The position numbers were made by a program, and so were the translations under genes. The notes under the pieces were generated by a model. The model had not been told where the DNA came from, did not search any database, and saw only the letters and a list, made by a program, of their open reading frames with translations. A DNA stretch of 64,000 nucleotides from contig CM062818.1 in NCBI GenBank assembly GCA_031772625.1, positions 1,284,628,277 through 1,284,692,276 on the forward strand. The letters run 5' to 3'. The DNA is from Pinus tabuliformis. Lineage: Eukaryota; Streptophyta; Pinopsida; Pinales; Pinaceae. Of the stretch, positions 11,682 through 22,112 are shown piece by piece (position 1 is the stretch's first letter; every line of letters begins with the position of its first letter).

Positions 11682-12500
11682 CTACAATATTTCTATTGGG
11701 CTTGGGGGCAAAACCATTGCATGATCCATGTTGATATCGTTTTCTGAGATCTTTGTGGAAGATATCATATTGCAGGTTCCTATCGATGCTACTTCCGCCA
11801 AGTTGATTGGAGGTGGAAGAGCGAAAGTTCCCATTAGTATAGGATCTTTTAGTAGGCCTACTCCGATATTCTGAAGCGAATGGGGGCTTCCATGGATCAT
11901 GGGAATGCTTCCTGTAACTTGTGAACCATTGGGGAGGAAGTTTTGTTGGTCGACGATTGTAATCCCCCCTTGAAAGGGAAATGCAATCTTTCTAAAATAG
12001 GTCGACACAACAGCTGCCATGGCATATATCCACGGTCTTCCTAGTAGGATGTTGTAATCAAGATTCCCATCGATGACTTCAACATCTATTTCTACTGTTT
12101 TTCCCCCTAGTTCAACCTTCAAGTTATTTAGGATACCATATGGGGTATATGTCCTTCCGTCGAATGCTTTTAATGTTGTCGCAGATCGCGACAAGGTTGG
12201 AGATCCTAAAGTTTTCCAGCAACTCATCGACATAATACATGTAGATGCCCCCTCATCAATAATTGTTCGATGAACAGTTTTGTTGAGGGCTTTCACTTGA
12301 ACAAGGAAAGCTAGTTGAGATGGTAACTGAGGATCGTACCCTTTGTGGTCGAAGGATATAAGATTGGAATCCTTAGGATCTATCCCACCAATGGCTGATA
12401 ACGAAGCCTGCCTTTGGGATGGGCAATTTTGTAGTACTTCAAGAGTCGACATAGCGGATGGCGATTGGGCCAAATCTTCCACTATGTTATAATGTTGCAC
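11682..12500 (-). CDS. Aspartic protease segment of the inner element
   Basis: A 272-codon open segment with the retroviral-type protease signature IIDEGASTCIM and the downstream NILLGRPWIY motif. Both are typical of Ogre/Tat polyproteins. The enzyme would cut the polyprotein. It lies between gag and reverse transcriptase as expected. Fossil copy. Confidence 0.82.
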   Translation of the reverse strand: MQHYNIVEDLAQSPSAMSTLEVLQNCPSQRQASLSAIGGIDPKDSNLISFDHKGYDPQLPSQLAFLVQVKALNKTVHRTIIDEGASTCIMSMSCWKTLGSPTLSRSATTLKAFDGRTYTPYGILNNLKVELGGKTVEIDVEVIDGNLDYNILLGRPWIYAMAAVVSTYFRKIAFPFQGGITIVDQQNFLPNGSQVTGSIPMIHGSPHSLQNIGVGLLKDPILMGTFALPPPINLAEVASIGTCNMISSTKISENDINMDHAMVLPPSPIEIL

Positions 12501-12644
12501 CGCTCTAGCGCGAGGATTAAACGTCGACTTGTGTACTACTCCCTTTCGCGGTTTTATTGTTAATTCGGGAATGATGGGTGGTACAACTTCTGTCGAAGTT
12601 GTTGTCGAACTACTTGGTTGATCTTTATCCTTGTCGTTCGACAG

Positions 12645-14189
12645 CTACGGATTCCCGTAATTTTTGTTCCTTATCGAAATCAAAGCATCATTTTGCTGTT
12701 TTGAAATCGACAACATTAAAACTTGAGACGGGGAAGCATTTCCATTATCAACCAGATTTGTTCCTGGATTTGGAAACGGATCAGTTAACACAGCTGCGGT
12801 TTTCGAAATTTTAAAGAATTTCTTAAGCTCAGCTTTGTATGGACATTCTTTCGTCCAATGATCCTCGTCACATATCTGACACCCGAAAGGGGGTTTCCTA
12901 TTTCCAGGAGGGTTTGAAGAAGTTTTTTTAGGAGATGACTCATCCTGTTTCTTCTTCTTCCCTTTGCCTTTCTTCTTGCTTCCTGGTTGTTTGGTTTCTT
13001 TGCCCTTATCTGTCGATACGGCATTTACTTCCGAAGCAAGAATTTTGTCTTTTGCATTTTGATCTGAAATCTTACGGGCCTTCTTGGATGTGGCCTTTGT
13101 CGATTTCGCGTTTGTCGTGCCAATCACACCATCGCCGGCGTGAGAGTCATTGTTTGATTTAGGAGGAGGAGGAATTGAGAATTCTGGTCTAGGGGCGTCA
13201 GGTATTTTGTCGTAGAGCGTGCCAGACTGAGTATAGACCAAGTCCAGATATTGCGCACGAGTGATAACTTGCTCTTCCGTTATGACTCCCCCCTTTGCCA
13301 CATCTTCCGTGATGGCAGGAAGTAATGACTTGATAAACCATTCAGCTAATAGCTGATCGGGAACATACTTTTTTACCATCCTACAACGACGTCGCCACTC
13401 ATGTATATGATCAGATATGTGAGTGGCCGTTGTCTGTTTGAAGTTGGCTAGGAGTTCCGTTCCCATTTCATACCTTATCGGTAATTGAAAATGGGTTAAA
13501 AAAGTCGTGGCTAAGTTACTGAAGTTGTCGAACGAAGCTCTAGGCAATTCAATATACCATTTTGCCGTTGGACCCGTTAACGTCCTCTGAAAAAGGTGAA
13601 GCCTTATCGAATCATCGTTCAGGGTGTTTGATGAACACCATAGATGAAATGTCATCACGTGATTCGATGGATCTTCACCTGGATTTCCATTAAATTTAGG
13701 AATATCTGATGGAAGTTTATGAGGGATCGCTGGCCACCAAGGGGCGTAAGCAATTGGATCGTTTGTTAACCGGTGTAAATCAGGTAACTCTAAAGTTGCC
13801 ACGAATGGTAACTGTTGATTCAGGTTAGGTGAAGCATACCCAGGATATGATGGAATTGCCTGAACAATTGGCCTTTGCATACCAGTATAATGCAGTTGAT
13901 GCTGGTATGATTGATAAGGTTGGTGGACATGACCATTGTAAAATGGTTGATTTTGACCGTTTTGAATGTACGACTGTCCACTGTTCGCAAAGATCTGCTG
14001 CTCAGAACCTTGGTATACTTGTTGGAATTGTGGTTGTTGGTATTGCACCAGCCACGGTTGTGAAGCCATGTTTTGTTGCGTTATACTAACCGTTGGACCA
14101 AGGTGTGGGGTAATTGTACCTATTTGGACCTGTGTCGCCCCACCAGGTGGCGATTGTGGTTGAGTCACAGGGTCAAGGGGCTGTTGCAT
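12645..14189 (-). CDS. Gag of the inner element
   Basis: A 514-codon open segment. The first 130 residues are Gln/Pro/Tyr-rich. Residues about 160-300 form the retrotransposon gag (capsid) domain with TAKWYIELP and FSNLATTFLTHFQ. A Lys-rich basic stretch follows, then one zinc knuckle of the form CX2CX3HX4C (CQICDEDHWTKEC), one residue shorter than the canonical CX2CX4HX4C. The protein would form the virus-like particle and bind RNA. It starts just after the end of the upstream ORF. Confidence 0.87.
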   Translation of the reverse strand: MQQPLDPVTQPQSPPGGATQVQIGTITPHLGPTVSITQQNMASQPWLVQYQQPQFQQVYQGSEQQIFANSGQSYIQNGQNQPFYNGHVHQPYQSYQHQLHYTGMQRPIVQAIPSYPGYASPNLNQQLPFVATLELPDLHRLTNDPIAYAPWWPAIPHKLPSDIPKFNGNPGEDPSNHVMTFHLWCSSNTLNDDSIRLHLFQRTLTGPTAKWYIELPRASFDNFSNLATTFLTHFQLPIRYEMGTELLANFKQTTATHISDHIHEWRRRCRMVKKYVPDQLLAEWFIKSLLPAITEDVAKGGVITEEQVITRAQYLDLVYTQSGTLYDKIPDAPRPEFSIPPPPKSNNDSHAGDGVIGTTNAKSTKATSKKARKISDQNAKDKILASEVNAVSTDKGKETKQPGSKKKGKGKKKKQDESSPKKTSSNPPGNRKPPFGCQICDEDHWTKECPYKAELKKFFKISKTAAVLTDPFPNPGTNLVDNGNASPSQVLMLSISKQQNDALISIRNKNYGNP

Positions 14190-14195
14190 TACAAC

Positions 14196-15272
14196 CTAAG
14201 AAATTTGAGGTTGACATACAACAGGAAGCGTTTGAACTTGTGACACTGTCACAATAGCCTGTGTAGTAGGTATATTCGACACAGGTACGCATTGTTGCAT
14301 TGAATATACAACCCTTGGTTGTTGGGGTATTATAGGTACCCAACCACTTGATGTAACTCCAGTATAACCTGAGTACTGTTGTGAACTCCCGTATGGATAT
14401 CCTCCCGGAGGGGGTAATGAAAGGGCATACTGCCCCCCATACGGTGGTAATCCGGAACTCAAGGGGATTGACTGTCCTTGGGGACTGGATTGCCCAAATT
14501 GACCTCCAAATGGATCAATTTGTCGAGACTCAACATAAGAGTTGCTGGATATTATTCCGGAGGACCATACTGTCGAAATAGCCCTTGGATGGACTCCTTC
14601 TAGCGGTTGTGAGCTAGTCGGGACAGATGGTACTCCGACAAACATTGTCGGAGTGACGGCAGGGAGTTCTATTGTCGTTGTGTCAGTCGACACAGTCCTA
14701 GATGTTGACGGTTGTTCAGAAATTTTGAGTCTATCCAAAAGATTACCTAGCGATTCTACAAGAACTTCCGCTGGTGGTAGACCAACTTCTGATGAAGAAG
14801 GGAATAGAGTGACCCCGACTCCAAAATGTGTTGGAGTACTTGCTTGCAGATCTTCTACAATTTCCTCTATCGTAATCAAACCAGGTGGAAGGGGAAGACC
14901 GTCAGGTCCGTAAAATATTTCTGGTGCCGAAGAAGGGGTTGAATTGACAGCGACAGATGTTTGAGGAGCAAGACTCTCCAAACCGGTTACAGATGGAACT
15001 GGTTCAGTAACACAAGTGTTTACTCTCAGACTAGGATCAGTATCACTGTCCCTCTGTGGCTGTCGAACTTCTTCTGTAGAGGCAGGGTTTCCAGAAATGT
15101 TTGGAGTAACCAGAATCTCGGATGTTGTTGGAACACTTGTTCTAACTTTAATAGGAGATTTCGAACCGGTTAAACGAATTCGCTTTGTCCGTACTGTTTT
15201 CGATTCCGGAGACAAAGACGGTTGACTCGTAAGTCTCCGCGAACGACGGGGTTTCAATTGACTTTCTTCCAC
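14196..15272 (-). CDS. Extra ORF upstream of gag in the inner element
   Basis: 358 codons, ending only a few bases before gag begins. The N-terminus is Arg/Lys-rich (KPRRSRRL). The rest is Ser/Thr/Pro-rich, with a Gly/Tyr/Gln-rich C-terminus resembling a low-complexity, disordered protein. No known domain is recognised. Ogre elements carry an ORF of unknown function in this place, so it is probably the equivalent. It could instead be an N-terminal extension of gag. Confidence 0.6.
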   Translation of the reverse strand: MEESQLKPRRSRRLTSQPSLSPESKTVRTKRIRLTGSKSPIKVRTSVPTTSEILVTPNISGNPASTEEVRQPQRDSDTDPSLRVNTCVTEPVPSVTGLESLAPQTSVAVNSTPSSAPEIFYGPDGLPLPPGLITIEEIVEDLQASTPTHFGVGVTLFPSSSEVGLPPAEVLVESLGNLLDRLKISEQPSTSRTVSTDTTTIELPAVTPTMFVGVPSVPTSSQPLEGVHPRAISTVWSSGIISSNSYVESRQIDPFGGQFGQSSPQGQSIPLSSGLPPYGGQYALSLPPPGGYPYGSSQQYSGYTGVTSSGWVPIIPQQPRVVYSMQQCVPVSNIPTTQAIVTVSQVQTLPVVCQPQIS

Positions 15273-17007
15273 GATTGCGGATTAATCGATCAACTAAAAT
15301 ACAAAAGGGGAAATATGTTTCCGAATTAAATGAATTTTAGACGCTTTAGACACAACTTGTTTTTTCAGTTTTTAAGAGTCGAGAAAAAACAAAAGATGAC
15401 TCTAGTCTCCTTCGATTTTTAATGAGCCTGAAGTGACAAGTGCTCAGATGGACATTTTCTGTTAAGGAGTCTGAAAAGGAACAAAAGGGATTGCTCTGGA
15501 GTTCTAGGTAGAGGGTGTGCCAAACCAATCGCAAAACCGCAGAATACTTTTTAGGGTACGGGCAGTCAGTCTTCCCGAATGCTGTGTTCAGTGCATTGCG
15601 ATCAGTAGGGCGGCCGACACGGCTTCCTATGGATAAAGGTTTTATGCCTATAGGGGTCTCCCAATATATACTCGACGGTACGTGGGAGCACAATCCGTAC
15701 TGGCACTTATCGTCTCACAGTGGAGGAATCACCCAACCAACAGTGAGGACAACAGTTACCAGGCTTTACGACGCCGGAACACGTCTCTAGCCTAGACCAC
15801 TATGTTGTGCGTTAAGTTACAAAGTGTTGTTAAGTTCATTCAATTTATTTTAGGTTGATCTTTCTTAGAAGTTTTCCTTTTTGGATCACCACGAGATGTA
15901 GATGTAATTCCTAAATGCAGTCTAAAGATGATAAGCAAGCTTTTATCTCTTTTCAACAATGAAAATCCTAGCTACAAGGGGAAAAGAAAGACACAATCTT
16001 TTCTCAAAGAGCAAAGAGCACACTGTAAATGCACTTTTCCTAAATCAAGCCATACAAACTGTCAAAATGAAAATGCACTTATGCATGTATTTGTTTTCAC
16101 TTTCTTAATATTGATGCCTAAAAAGAAAGTTGTTGTACAAATTTGAATTCGATTTCAAGTGAAAAAACACAAACAAGCTTCTTTTCGAAATCAACAAAGG
16201 TAGAGAAGATTACGACACTTTATGATTTTGAAGTAAACACTTGTTTCGACACTAGAAATTCACAAATTCAAACCAAAATACAAAAGTAAAAGCGTAATCA
16301 ACTGCCAACAGCAAACAAACTTTCTCCTAAGATCAAAACGACACTTACGACAGGTCTAGATCTAAGGGCAACAGTATGACTAGTTTACTTTTGTAATGGG
16401 AAACTGCAAATGACGTAACAAATACACAAAAACAAATACAGTTTCTTTTATACAATTGAGGCAGAATTAAGGCAAAGAAAAGGGGTTTTCAGATAGGTAC
16501 ACACACTGATAACAGGCTACAAAAATCAGAGACAAAACTGAACAAAATGAAGCAAAGAACCTCAGCTGCACAGGGCAAAGGCTGATCAGTGCACCTGTTG
16601 CACAGAGAAACTGAATTGCAGTGCAGGTAGCCCTCTCGGGACCTGCGTTGAAATGCAGAACCTCTTCACAGAGCCTGCGCTGAAGCAGAAACGAGAATTT
16701 TCTCTGGGTTCTGGGTCACGGTTTGCAGTTTAATCTATGGTTTTTGGCCGGATAAAAGCTATCAGTAAGGTACAATCAGAGGGATGATTTAAAGGAGGAC
16801 TAAGAGCTATCACAAAGGGCAGTTAGAGCATTTGTGGATCAGCTGTTCAAATCATAAACAAATCCTAGTGAAAGGATTGAAGTAGCAGCTACTTTGCATT
16901 TGATAATGGCAAATGCTTTTCGATTGCTACTTCTGTGTTTATGAAACAAACAACAAGAGAAACACAAATAAACTAACTAGATACGATCCCCAGTGGAGTC
17001 GCCATTT
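15273..17007 (-). other. Leader region of the inner element
   Basis: About 1.7 kb between the 5' LTR and the first ORF, with no convincing protein. It includes two hairpins of the same style as those at 5211-6000 (arms 15375-15380/15398-15403 and 15423-15427/15442-15446). A GC-richer block at about 16560-16720 contains GCGTTG-like motifs also seen near 6400-6510 and in the LTR. Confidence 0.6.
16988..17004 (-). other. Primer binding site of the inner element (tRNA-Arg type)
   Basis: On the minus strand it reads TGGCGACTCCACTGGGG, three bases inside the 5' LTR. This sequence type is used by Ogre/Tat elements and is complementary to the 3' end of a plant tRNA-Arg. The tRNA identity is from memory of that family. 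Confidence 0.75.
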
Positions 17008-18051
17008 TGTTGTTGGGAAAAGTATCTATTCAGAACGCCCCTATCCCACTCTAAGGTGTGACAGTGCCTTAGCAACAAACAAGGAAAACTACTTTCGTAT
17101 TCTTCTTTATGAAATGTAAACGAAGAGGAAGGATGTAACTAACCTGTGTCTTTCGCTAGTTTGTTGATCCAATCACTCTCCTCTTTGTTCGCTTCCCGCT
17201 GGGTGCTCCCTTACTGGCCCAGCTTCACCAAGTTCTTGCAAGATCACAGAAGAGGAAAACTACACAAAAGACATAGATTTACATTCATAAATAGCTTAGG
17301 ATCAGATTTAAGCTAAACATGCAAATATAACAAAGCATCATTGATACACAGCATGTAGGAGAAACTCAAATAGTTTTATTGATATGATAAGAAAGTCCAA
17401 GAGGAGATACAACCAAGTGAGTCTCGATCTAGCATCTACCTCCTAGCAAATGAATCCCTTCCTCACCTCCAACAAAGCATAAATCACCCAATGCACTAAT
17501 CTCAATCTCAAACCAACAGCAATTCTCTGCAAAGTAAAAAATTCCAACCTCCTGGATCTCTGGGATGAGGGATCCATATATAGATGTAAGCAGAGAGGAT
17601 GAGTCAGCTTATGTTTTGACTTGTGGCTTCTCTCTGTCAGTTCTTGCTTCCACTTGGAGGCTGAGAGCCTCTTACTCATCCTTGGTCGAACTCAGTGAGG
17701 CAAGTGTCATTGAGGAAGATTCTGGAAGCTTCCATTATCTGTACACCTCGCGGAATGACACTGCCATTTGGAATTTCTCGCTCAGCGCACCCCAGTAGTG
17801 CATTTAGGTGCATTGCAACACACCTAGCTAGTGTACTGGGGTGCTTTGCAACGCAGGCAGCTAGTGGAGCACTTGAATTGATCCTGATTTGACTGATTCT
17901 GAGTAGTTTTTGGTGGAGAACTTCTGGGAGAAGCTGTCATTGGTTGACCTTGTTCCTTTAGGGGCAGGAACAACACTTTTAGGGACTTTGGATCCCTTGG
18001 ATTATGGACATTTCATGCTCAAAGCTGTAAGGCACAAAAATGTCTATAACA
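17008..18051 (-). repeat. Right (5') LTR of the inner Tat/Ogre element
   Basis: Mate of 2998-4040, starting TGTTGTTGGG and ending CTATAACA, followed by the CCATT duplication at 18052-18056. A few percent of positions differ from the other LTR. Confidence 0.92.
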
Positions 18052-18056
18052 CCATT

Positions 18057-20562
18057 TTTATAGCAAACTCAACCAGGTGTAAATAATCTTTCCATTTAGT
18101 GTGCTACTGCATTACATATGTTCGCAACATGTCTTCAAAAAATTAATTCACTCTCTCAGTCTGCCCATCCATTTGCGGATGGTATGCCATACTGAAGTGC
18201 AGTTGTGCGCCCAATCCTTCAAAGAGGGATTTCTAGAAGGTTAATGTAAATTTTACATCTCAGTCAGAAATAATCATCTTAGGGATTTTGTGCAGTTTAA
18301 AAATGTTCTGCATAAAAATATTAGCAATTTGGATTGCTCTATAAGTTGATTGAACATGTATGAAATGAGAAGATTTGCTCAATTTGTCCAACACCACCAT
18401 GATGGAGTCATTTTTCTTTCTCGATTTAGGCAGCCCAATAATAAAGTCAATAGATATTGTTTCCCATTTCCATTCTGGGATAGGCAGAGGGTGAAGTAAC
18501 CCTACTAGATTTTGGTTCTCAGCTTTCACTTGTTGGCACTCTAAGCATTTGGCTAAGTATTCTGCCACCTCCTTCTTCATACCAGGTTAGAAAAATTCCT
18601 TCCACAGGGCATAAATCATTTTTTGATATCTAGGATGGCCTACATAAGGGATCTTATGGTATTCATCAAAAATTAGATTTTTAAGATGTTGCTTGTTAGG
18701 CACATATATCCTTTTCCTATAAATCAACAAATTTTCTGCATTTATTTCATAACCCAATTGTTGTTCATGGCTGTTAGGAATTTTTGTTTGCTGCCATAAA
18801 TGTTTATATGTTAAATCCTGCATGGCTGATTCTTGAATCTGCTCAAAAAAGGTAGTTTGTGATTCACTAAAAGAAATTTCATATAAACAGTTTACCTTCT
18901 GGCTTAAAGCATCTTCCACTCGGTTTTCTTTTCCTTTTAAATGTTTGATTTCGAAATCGAATTCACTCAGGAAATCTACACAGTGAGCTTAATTAGAATT
19001 TAAAGTTGGTTGTTTGAAATAATTAATCAGACTATGGTGGTCAGTCATCAACAGAAATTTATTACCTAATAGGTAATGCCACCACATTTTTAAGGCATGA
19101 ATGACCGTTGTCAGCTCCAAGTCATATGCTAAGTACTTTTGTTCATATTCTTTAAGCTTCCTAGATTCGTAGGCAACCACTCTGTCTTCTTGTGTTAATA
19201 CGCCACCCACGCCTTCCTTACTAGAATCCGTACAAACCACATATTCTTTGTTGGGATCAACAATGCTCAGAATAGGTGTTGTGGTAAGAAGATGCTTGAG
19301 CTGATCAAAGCTCCTTTGACAATCGTGGTCCATTTGAAAGTTTTCCCTTTCTTTTGTAGAGAGGTGATAGGATATGCTACTCTGGAGAAATGCTCCATAA
19401 ATCTCTGATAGTAACCTGCTAAGCCCATAAATGATCTTATGTTGGCTACATTCTTTTGTATTGGCCATTCCATAATGGTTCTTATCTTTTTCGAATCTAC
19501 GGAAATTCTTTCCTTAGTGACGACATGGCCTAAGTATTGGATTTTATCCTTGAAGAAATCACATTTACTGTAATTGGCGTACAATTGGTATTCTCTTAGG
19601 ACTTGAAGAACAATACGGAGATGTTCCTTATGTTCTTCCATGTTACGAGAACAGATTAGTATGTCATCAATAAAGATTAATACAAATTTATCTAAGAACT
19701 GATGAAATATGTTATTCACGAGACACATGAAAGTTTTTGGGGCGTTAGTTAGTCCAAATGTTAAAACCATAAACTCATAATGTCCATAACGCGTCCTGAA
19801 AGCAATTTTTGCAATATCTCCCTCTTTTATTCTGATCTGATGATACCTAGAGCGAAGATCAATCTTTGAGAATAAAGTTGCACCTTTCACCACATCAAAG
19901 GGCTCATCTATACGGGGAAGGGGGTTTTTGTTTTTAATGGTCATCTTGTTTAGCTGGCGGTAATCCATGTACATTTGCAAGGTTCTGTCTTTCTTTTTAA
20001 CAAATAATACAGGAGCTCCCTAAGGATACACACTGGGACATATATACTTCTTATCAAGCAACTCTTGGAGTTGCATTTTTAATTTTGTTAGCTCGGGTAT
20101 GCTCATTCGATAAGGTGCCCGAGAAACTAGAGCAGCTCCCGGAATTAACTCAATAGTAAAATCTATGTCTCTTTTTGGGGGTAGGCCCGGTATTTCTTCG
20201 GGAAATACATCTAGAAAATTTTGTATCACAGGTATGTTCTCTAGTGATACAGATTTATCTTTAGATTCAGCATACCCTACTTGTATTGCATAAACTTGAC
20301 AACCTTTTCTGATGTATTTGGCTAATTGGGAGGTTGTTATTGGCCTTAATTGCTGATGTTTCCGAACACCTTGAATTTCCTGTCTCTCTCCTACCTCATC
20401 TCGGTAGCTAATAGATTTTGTTTTACAATTTATTAGGGACCATTGCTTTTCTAACCAGTCCATGCCTATCAGAATGTCGTATGACCCCAGGGGTAACACA
20501 TTCAAATCAGCTATAATAGGTTGACCATCTAATTTTAAAGGGCAGTTACTTACTTTAGACAA
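18057..20562 (-). other. Pol remnants of the outer gypsy element
   Basis: On the minus strand in order: protease end with the LGSYDILIGMDWLEKQ motif (20020-20562), reverse transcriptase with [20 protein letters not shown] and FIDDIL (19267-19980), RNase H with VCTDSSKEGVGGVL (18989-19468), and integrase with its zinc-binding part (18587-18919) and the start of the catalytic core, SIDFIIGLPKS (18260-18580). The core is cut by the inner element. Typical chromovirus pol, broken in many places. Confidence 0.87.
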
Positions 20563-20639
20563 AACTCTTCTTTTTTCCCATGTGGCTAGTTGTACTAATC
20601 ATGGGTTTTTAAATTTAACAACTTGTAATTTACATCATT

Positions 20640-21900
20640 CTACTACCCTGGGACTAATGTAACTTAATGTGGCCCCGGGATCTATTAAAATAGAGCAGGT
20701 CTGGTCAAAAATAGTACCTTCAAATTCAACCATAGTTGGTTGAAACTCTACCTGGTGATCTTCAAGAGTTGTGTTGATCTTAGGGATGCTTCTTGCCGCT
20801 TCTCCCACAGTGGATGCCTCCTAAACTTGTGAGATCTGATCTGCTCCCCTAAGGTGAGGGCAGTTTTTGACATAATGCGGGCCTCTGCATCCCCAATATT
20901 GTACAGGTGGTATGTTAATTAATTCTGCTTCATTTATGTTAGTTTGTTCATTTGTCCTGGTTTCTCCTGGCACCTTAAATATGGGTTTATTCACATTTTG
21001 GTTACCTTGACCTTTATATAATCATTTTTTGTTGGTGCCCTTATTCCCCTTGTGGCTGGGAATAAACGTATTTCCCGTCTTGTCTGCCCACCTTTTACTC
21101 GTATCTCCTTTTGGTTTATTTGTTGATAACGGATTCGTGCTTTCTGAATGACTTCGTCCATGGTTTTTGGGTTCTCAAATTCCAGCCATTCTTTCATGAA
21201 CAATGGAAGACTACTGACGAACCACTGTAATTTGGCTTTTTCTTCATGAATATAAGGAACGTATCGCAATAATGATGTAAATTTTGTTATAAATTCATCC
21301 ATGGTCATTTGGCCCAAGTGGAGATCATGGAACTCTTTTGCTTTCTCATCATAAAATCTCTCGGTTAAATATTTTTCTTTAAAGAATTTCTAGAATTTCT
21401 CCCAGGTTATGTTTTGCTCATTGACCCCATGGACTGTTTTTACTTCCTCCCACCACAATGTAGCTTTCCCTTGAAGTTGGAAAATGGCCAGACGGGCCTT
21501 CAAATTGTAATCATATTCGTACAGTTGGAAATACTTGTTCATATTAATTAACCATGCTTCCACAACCTCTTCTTGCTCCCCATCAAAGAGAGGAGGCTTG
21601 ATTTTACGAAACTCCCCTTGAAGTTCAATTTTCTATTTCTTCTGCGTCTTGTGATCAGACACATTTCCTGATTCTTCCGCTTGGTTTTCTTCTCCTCCTT
21701 CTGTTTCCATATTTTCAGTTCGAAACTCTTGTACCCCGGTCATGTGGCCATGATCTGGACTAGGGATTTGTGGCTGATGATTCTGTCTATCTGATAAGTT
21801 TTTTAGAGTCTTTTCTTGTTCCTTCATCAATCTTTCATTGTCTGCCCAGAGTCGGGAAATCTCACCCTTCAATTCTTGGACAGTTGTCCGGATGTCTGCG
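20640..21900 (-). other. Gag remnants of the outer gypsy element
   Basis: Open pieces at 20991-21317 and 21633-21872 show a gag capsid domain (MTMDEFITKFTSLLRYVP, FVSSLPLFMKEWLE). A knuckle-like CRGPHYVKNCPH lies near 20860-20910. An acidic, Gln/Glu-rich N-terminal part precedes them. Broken copy. Confidence 0.75.
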
Positions 21901-22098
21901 TTGGGATTTTACGTATCATCGCCCAACTGCACCCAAACCTTAGGATTGCCTTCCTAAAATGATGTTGGTCCTGTTCCTAATATGGAACCGTGTGGTAGAT
22001 TCCCAACTCACCTCATGCTGACTATTTGTTGCCTCCTACGTGCACAATACTGATTTTGTTATTCCTTATTCCAGAGGCCTTAGTTTTGGAACCTGAGT

Positions 22099-22110
22099 GC
22101 TCTGATACCA
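22099..22110 (-). other. Primer binding site of the outer gypsy element (tRNA-iMet type)
   Basis: On the minus strand TGGTATCAGAGC lies two bases inside the right LTR. This is the common initiator-methionine tRNA primer site of plant gypsy and copia elements. Confidence 0.88.
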
Positions 22111-22112
22111 TA

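Larger units (their letters stand above)
2998..18051 (-). mobile_element. Inner Ty3/gypsy element, Tat/Ogre type, nested in the outer element
   Basis: About 15.05 kb, minus strand, with LTRs of about 1.04 kb at 2998-4040 and 17008-18051 and a CCATT target-site duplication. Order along the minus strand: 5' LTR, primer site of tRNA-Arg type, long leader, an extra ORF, gag, protease, reverse transcriptase/RNase H, integrase, a second archaeal-type RNase H, a noncoding stretch holding an antisense ORF on the plus strand, 3' LTR. Large size, a Ser/Pro-rich ORF ahead of gag, dual RNase H and an antisense plant-mobile-domain ORF are all known from the Tat/Ogre lineage. The LTRs differ by only a few percent by eye, so it is younger than its host element. 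All parts are recognisable, but pol is broken in a handful of places. Confidence 0.92.
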
